Assembly (NCBI GenBank): GCA_024684665.1
Contig: JAIKWN010000102.1
Location: 1-9,714, forward strand
From: Clostridiales bacterium
Lineage (GTDB): Bacteria; Bacillota_A; Clostridia; Christensenellales; Aristaeellaceae
Length of the DNA stretch: 9,714 nt
Reading direction: 5' to 3'
A program made the position numbers and the translations under genes. The notes under the pieces are model-generated. The model saw only the letters and a program-made list of their open reading frames with translations, was not told the DNA's origin and made no database searches. Below are positions 6,312 through 9,714 of the stretch, in pieces (position 1 is the first letter of the stretch; the number at the start of each line of letters is the position of its first letter).

Positions 6312-7252
6312 GAAGGATCCTCGCAGGACGGAGGTGCGGAAAGCCCGAATTCCTCCGGGCGGAAGCGGGGGCAGACGCTCTCCGAGGTGCATATGACAGA
6401 GGTGGCTAGGCGGGTGCCTATGCCGCAGGCTTCCGAAAGCGTTCTGCCATAGGTAAGCCCGATGGCTACGCCGGCGATGAAGGCGTCCCCGGCGCCTGTA
6501 GTGTCTTTCACGTCAACCCGTTTCGCCGGACAGAAACCGCAGTCACCCTGCGCCTCAGCCCAGGCGGCGCCGTCTGCTCCCATGGTGACCACCATACGGG
6601 GGATCCTGGCGGTACGGATACGCTCCTTCAGAATCGACGGCATCTCCGAGGGGGAGAGATGTTCGTAGTTTTCGGAGAAGAGGATGCCCGCTTCCTGCAG
6701 ATTGCAGACGAAGCAGGCGCAGCGCATGAGGAAATCCCGGCGCTCCAGGGCGATATTCATGTTGGAGACAGCAGCGTACACGGGCTTGCCGTACTGTTCG
6801 GCCAGGCGGAAGACCCGCTTCATGATCTCTTTCTCCATATCGATTTCGACGACAATGCTGTCCGCAGCCGAAAAGATCTCGTCGCCCTGCGTATCCAGGA
6901 TATCGATGATGGGGGAGAGGTCCGGACGCTTTGAGATGGAGGCCACCACGTCCCCGTCGTTGTCGAATACGGCGAGCCAGGTGCCCATTCCGTCCGGCAC
7001 TTTCCGGATATAGCGGGTGTCCACTTTATGCCGGGCAAGCTTGCGGATCACGTCTTCTCCCACCGGGGTTTCGTCCACGAGGCTCACAAAGGCGGGACGC
7101 AGCTCCACGTTGGCGATGTCCTCCACGATGTTGCGGCTGACGCCGCCGTATACCTGTTCCACCCGACCGGCGTTTCTCCCGGCAGGGATGTAGATATCAG
7201 AAGGATACCCCTTGATGTCCACGAAGACGGCTCCCAGAACCACAATGCCCAT
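6308..7252 (-). CDS. PfkB/ribokinase-family carbohydrate or nucleoside kinase
   Basis: This 314-aa kinase phosphorylates a hydroxyl of a sugar, sugar phosphate or nucleoside using ATP. The N-terminal strand MGIVVLGAVFVDIKG carries the substrate-binding Asp12. The first PfkB signature is around YGGVSRNIVEDIAN at 35-48. The second is DTTGAGDAFIAGVA, with GAGD at 253-256 and catalytic base Asp256; VTMGADGAAW lies just before it. The wording GGVSRNIVEDIA resembles the GGVxRNIAxNLA pattern of pseudouridine kinases (PsuK/YeiC) somewhat more than that of ribokinase, but no PsuG-like glycosidase is present, so the substrate is left open. The start at 7252 follows an AGGGGGA-type site, and the upstream in-frame ATG at 7294 would add a hydrophilic MHPHKQERTQGG stretch that does not belong to the family. 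It lies 46 bp after yhbY and overlaps the phosphatase start by 4 bp. Confidence 0.9.
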   Translation of the reverse strand: MGIVVLGAVFVDIKGYPSDIYIPAGRNAGRVEQVYGGVSRNIVEDIANVELRPAFVSLVDETPVGEDVIRKLARHKVDTRYIRKVPDGMGTWLAVFDNDGDVVASISKRPDLSPIIDILDTQGDEIFSAADSIVVEIDMEKEIMKRVFRLAEQYGKPVYAAVSNMNIALERRDFLMRCACFVCNLQEAGILFSENYEHLSPSEMPSILKERIRTARIPRMVVTMGADGAAWAEAQGDCGFCPAKRVDVKDTTGAGDAFIAGVAIGLTYGRTLSEACGIGTRLATSVICTSESVCPRFRPEEFGLSAPPSCEDPS

Positions 7253-7298
7253 ACGGCTTCCCCCTTGCGTTCTCTCCTGTTTATGCGGATGCACTGCC

Positions 7299-7586
7299 TC
7301 AGGGCAGCATGATCACGGGATCCTTTTCTCTCGCACGGTAGAGCACGAAGCGGTTTCCGATGGTCTGCACGGGCTCCGCGCCGAGGGCCGCAGCGATTTC
7401 GTCTGCGGCTTCCCGCGCCGTTACGGGCGAATTGTCCAGCACCGTGCCCTTGATCAGTTCCCGCGCCGTCAGGGCGTCGTCCGCCTGGCGCAGGAGGTTT
7501 TCACCCACGCCGTCCTTCCCTACATGCAGAATCGGCTCCTCCCGGTTGGCGAGGCCCCGCAGATACGCGCGTTGTTTTCCGGTCAT
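7299..7586 (-). CDS. yhbY: YhbY-family CRM-domain RNA-binding protein
   Basis: This small cytoplasmic protein (95 aa) consists of one CRM domain and associates with precursors of the large ribosomal subunit. The sequence closely follows the family (B. subtilis YqeI, E. coli YhbY): TGKQRAYLRGLA at the start, HVGKDGVGENLL around 21-32, ARELIKGTVL around 41-50, then the conserved VQTIGNRFVLYR near the end. The GxxG RNA-contact loop is present as GKDG. Two starts are possible, 7592 (MHMTGK) and 7586 (MTGK). The second is preferred because AAAGGA is properly spaced for it and touches the first ATG. It follows obg by 15 bp, a neighbourhood seen in many Firmicutes and consistent with a shared role in ribosome assembly. 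Confidence 0.93.
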   Translation of the reverse strand: MTGKQRAYLRGLANREEPILHVGKDGVGENLLRQADDALTARELIKGTVLDNSPVTAREAADEIAAALGAEPVQTIGNRFVLYRAREKDPVIMLP

Positions 7587-7592
7587 ATGCAT

Positions 7593-7598
7593 TCCTTT
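7593..7598 (-). promoter_or_regulatory. Ribosome binding site deciding the yhbY start
   Basis: AAAGGA on the minus strand ends six bases before the ATG at 7586, an ideal distance. It leaves no spacer before the alternative ATG at 7592, so that start is unlikely to be used. Confidence 0.6.
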
Positions 7599-7601
7599 CC
7601 G

Positions 7602-8861
7602 TCAGTCGACAAAGTCGAATTCCATGTCTCCGAAGAGGACGCTGTCCCCTTCCTTCGCGCCGGCGGCCCGCAGGGCGTCGATCACGCCGCGTGCGCGCAG
7701 CGTCCTGTGGAACCAGCCGAGGCTTTCTGTATCCGAGAAATTGGTGCTGCTGAGCAGGCGGTCGCACAGGGGCCCGGAGACGACATAGAGCCCGTCCTCT
7801 CTGGAGACCGTAAAGGGCTCCTCAGTCTCCTCAGGCAGTTCCGGTTCTTCCTCAAAGACGGAGACCTCCGGCAGCGTCCCCAGCATGCGCACGACTGCGC
7901 GCATCAGCTCGTCGATCCCGCTGCCCGTAGCTGCGGAGATGGGAATCACTTCGATGTCCGTTCCCACAAGATGCTGCTTCAGGCGTTCCACGTTCTCCGC
8001 CGCTTCCGGGAGATCGGTCTTGTTGGCCGCGACAATGGTTGGCCGCTCTGCCAGGCCTCCGTAGGCTGCCAGTTCGTCCGTGATGCGCTCGAAATCCTCG
8101 ACCGGATCCCGGCCTTCGCATCCGGAGGCGTCTACCACGTGGATCAGCATCCTGGTGCGCTCCACGTGCTGCAGGAAGCGGAAACCGAGACCGGCTCCCT
8201 CGCTGGCCCCCTCGATGAGGCCCGGAATGTCCGCCATGATGAAATCCGCCCCGTAGCTGCGGCAGATGCCAAGGTTCGGTGACAGGGTCGTAAAATGGTA
8301 ATCCGCGATCTTCGGCCGGGCTGCGGTGACCTGTGCCAGCAGGCTGCTTTTTCCGACGTTCGGATAGCCTACCAGGCCCACGTCCGCGATGCTCTTCAGC
8401 ATCAGCTTGATCTCCCGCGGCTCCCGTTTCTGCCCCGGATTGGCGAAGTTCGGCGCCTGTCGGGTCGGGGTGGCAAAATGGGCGTTGCCCCATCCGCCGC
8501 GGCCGCCGGAAAAGAGGACGCGTCGCTGCCCCGCCTCGTGCATGTCGCAGATCACGCGGCCCGTCATGGCGTCGCTCACCACGGTGCCGACCGGAACCTT
8601 GATCACAAGTTCCTTGCCGCTCCTGCCCCGGCGGAGCTGGCCTGCGCCGTTTTCACCGTTCTCGGCCTGGTATTTTCTCTTATAGCGGAAGTCGATCAGC
8701 GTGTGCATATTGGGATCCGCCAGAAGGACGACGTCGCCGCCGTTTCCGCCGTCTCCGCCGTCCGGCCCGCCGTTCTGTACAAATTTCTCACGATGGAAGG
8801 CGACTGCGCCATTTCCGCCGCTTCCCGCCTTTACGGTGATTTTTACGTCATCGACAAACAT
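7602..8861 (-). CDS. obgE: GTPase Obg (CgtA/ObgE)
   Basis: This is an essential GTPase of late large-subunit ribosome assembly, also linked to (p)ppGpp and stress responses. The 419-aa protein has three domains. The glycine-rich Obg fold is at 1-158, with runs such as GGDGGNGGD near 35-43 and GGRGGWGN at 119-126. The G domain is at about 159-330: G1 GYPNVGKS 165-172, switch I TTLSPNLG 191-198, G3 DIPGL 211-215, G4 NKTD 280-283, G5 SAATG 309-313. An acidic linker (FEEEPELPEETEEPF, 336-350) leads to the C-terminal OCT domain at 350-419, which ends in Asp/Phe-rich residues. All GTPase motifs are intact. The start is backed by GAGAGG at 8867-8872. It lies 35 bp after a membrane-protein gene and 15 bp before yhbY. 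The usual rplU-rpmA genes are not upstream. Confidence 0.97.
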   Translation of the reverse strand: MFVDDVKITVKAGSGGNGAVAFHREKFVQNGGPDGGDGGNGGDVVLLADPNMHTLIDFRYKRKYQAENGENGAGQLRRGRSGKELVIKVPVGTVVSDAMTGRVICDMHEAGQRRVLFSGGRGGWGNAHFATPTRQAPNFANPGQKREPREIKLMLKSIADVGLVGYPNVGKSSLLAQVTAARPKIADYHFTTLSPNLGICRSYGADFIMADIPGLIEGASEGAGLGFRFLQHVERTRMLIHVVDASGCEGRDPVEDFERITDELAAYGGLAERPTIVAANKTDLPEAAENVERLKQHLVGTDIEVIPISAATGSGIDELMRAVVRMLGTLPEVSVFEEEPELPEETEEPFTVSREDGLYVVSGPLCDRLLSSTNFSDTESLGWFHRTLRARGVIDALRAAGAKEGDSVLFGDMEFDFVD

Positions 8862-8896
8862 GAATGCCTCTCTTTTCTTTCCAACTGCCCGCGCAT

Positions 8897-9598
8897 CTAT
8901 CTTCTCCGCGGCTTTCCGGAACCGCGCGGAGACAGTCCGCCGAACAGAACGAGGAACACGTCGACCAGCCGCCAGAAGACGAATACCGCGCCGATCCCGA
9001 TGAAAAGCACGGAAGCGATCATCTCGTCCGACAGGGCGACGATGCTCATGGGGCTGAGTCCGTTGAACAGATACGCGCCCATCGCCAGCGGAATGGCGCC
9101 AAGCGTCTGGATCGCGGCGGAAACCGGGCGCCGCATGGCAAAGCGATGTGGCGCGGCAAACGCCTGCAGAGCCAGCACGGCGATTAAAGCCTTCATCCCG
9201 ATTTCCGGTATGCCGGCGAGCGTGCGCCGCAGGGAATCCGTGAACCCCAGCGACAGTGCGAGCCAGACGAGCACGACGAGATACGGTACCGCCAGCAGAA
9301 CCATAGAAAAGCGCACACCGCGTGTAGGTTTCCCGCCCCGGACAGCGCGGCAGGCCATGCTGAGCACGAATCCCAGCAGCACCGCGGCGAGAACCGAAAC
9401 GATTCCCCAGCGGAGCAGCGCCTCTCGAAGCTCTGCGGCAACGCCCTTGCCATCCGTCAGCGAATTGATCCTCTTCAGAAGATCCATGGCGGTCCGGAAG
9501 TCGATCCGGATGCCCGAAAGCACACGGCTGCGGATTTCAATAAGCAGGGGATGCAGGAGTGCCACAATGCGCTCCAGTAACGAATCAATAAAGGCCAT
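8897..9598 (-). CDS. Unrecognised integral membrane protein, first gene of the obg operon
   Basis: I do not recognise the family. The 233-aa product begins with a 60-residue non-membrane part whose alternating pattern (SLLERIVALLHPLLIEIRS) suggests amphipathic helices. About five hydrophobic segments follow, near 64-83, 97-118, 133-149, 163-179 and 193-220, and the tail is short and basic (RGSGKPRRR). Positive loops after segment 1 (CRAVRGGKPTRGVR) and between segments 3 and 4 (HRFAMRRP) suggest these sides are cytoplasmic. No catalytic motif, signal peptidase site or cysteine pair stands out. The start at 9598 is preceded by GGGAGGGA at a good distance and by a strong promoter; the in-frame ATG at 9706 would lie upstream of that promoter. 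It precedes obg by 35 bp with no T-tailed hairpin between, so it is probably co-transcribed with obg. Confidence 0.75.
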   Translation of the reverse strand: MAFIDSLLERIVALLHPLLIEIRSRVLSGIRIDFRTAMDLLKRINSLTDGKGVAAELREALLRWGIVSVLAAVLLGFVLSMACRAVRGGKPTRGVRFSMVLLAVPYLVVLVWLALSLGFTDSLRRTLAGIPEIGMKALIAVLALQAFAAPHRFAMRRPVSAAIQTLGAIPLAMGAYLFNGLSPMSIVALSDEMIASVLFIGIGAVFVFWRLVDVFLVLFGGLSPRGSGKPRRR

Positions 9599-9622
9599 AA
9601 GTCCCTCCCTGAAAACCGCCTG

Positions 9623-9651
9623 ATTATAACGCATCCGGTTGTTTCCGTCAA
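9623..9651 (-). promoter_or_regulatory. Sigma-A-type promoter for the membrane protein-obg operon
   Basis: On the minus strand TTGACG (9646-9651) and a perfect TATAAT (9623-9628) are separated by exactly 17 bp. Transcription would begin near 9616, leaving a leader of about 18 bases that contains the GGGAGGGA ribosome binding site. This is the best promoter in the window and the only one seen for the six minus-strand genes. Confidence 0.85.
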
Positions 9652-9668
9652 CGAGACGTGGGATACAG

Positions 9669-9689
9669 GGAATCACAGGGCGTGAATCC
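9669..9689. promoter_or_regulatory. Imperfect inverted repeat upstream of the operon promoter
   Basis: GGAATCAC (9669-9676) and GTGAATCC (9682-9689) form an 8-bp dyad with one mismatch and a 5-bp centre. It ends 18 bp upstream of the -35 box, a place where an activator or repressor could bind. It is short enough to be chance, and a direct ACAGGG repeat overlaps it. The rest of 9652-9714 shows no gene. Confidence 0.25.
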
Positions 9690-9714
9690 GTACAAAACGG
9701 CGGCATGACGATCT

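Noticed and set aside
8731..8775. CCGCCG-like triplet repeats
   Set aside because: They are the antisense of the codons for the conserved glycine-rich loops of the Obg domain, not an independent DNA repeat.
8904..8932. GC-rich inverted repeat near the end of the membrane-protein gene, a possible terminator before obg
   Set aside because: It lies within coding sequence, the stem is short and imperfect, and no T-run follows on the minus strand.
8295..9623. Long plus-strand open frame (442 codons) opposite obg and the membrane protein
   Set aside because: It reads as Ser/Arg/Pro low-complexity sequence and lies antisense to a clearly recognised obg gene.

Overview
The window looks like ordinary chromosome from a high-GC Firmicute (Bacillota; Clostridia or Negativicutes type). 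The evidence is the G+C-rich sequence, strong AGGAGG-type ribosome binding sites, and gene families typical of that phylum: a YbxB-like 16S methyltransferase, a PatB/MalY C-S lyase, a PepV dipeptidase, a YczE-type membrane protein, and Obg followed by YhbY. I see no rRNA, tRNA, CRISPR array, insertion sequence, phage gene or toxin-antitoxin pair. I did not find a convincing undescribed defence or mobile system.

Plus strand, 1-4631. The window opens inside the C-terminal part of rarA (replication-associated recombination ATPase). A 251-bp gap (452-702) follows, holding an unrecognised 41-codon open frame with coding-like composition, possibly a remnant. Then come four tightly packed genes: an RsuA-type 16S rRNA pseudouridine synthase, a YbxB/RsmC-like methyltransferase (ATGA overlap), a PLP-dependent C-S lyase (25-bp gap) and a PepV-like M20 dipeptidase (14-bp gap). 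The first two both modify the small ribosomal subunit. The last two would release and break down amino acids, including sulfur amino acids.

Convergence, 4632-4719. The two strands meet at a GC-rich hairpin whose T-tract is on the minus strand, so it terminates the minus-strand operon.

Minus strand, 9651 back to 4720. A near-consensus sigma-A promoter (TTGACG - 17 bp - TATAAT) sits just in front of an unrecognised membrane protein. It is followed in the same direction by obg (ribosome-assembly GTPase), yhbY (CRM-domain pre-ribosome binding protein), a PfkB-family kinase, a HAD-IIB phosphatase that overlaps the kinase by 4 bp, and a YczE-type membrane protein. Gaps are 35, 15, 46, -4 and 83 bp. 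No internal terminator with a T-tract was seen, so this is probably one operon of six genes. It joins ribosome assembly to an unidentified phosphorylation/dephosphorylation step and two membrane proteins. The usual Obg neighbours (rplU, rpmA upstream; nadD downstream) are missing here.

The items most worth a second look are the overlapping kinase-phosphatase pair, the unknown membrane protein leading the obg operon, and the small open frame before rsuA.
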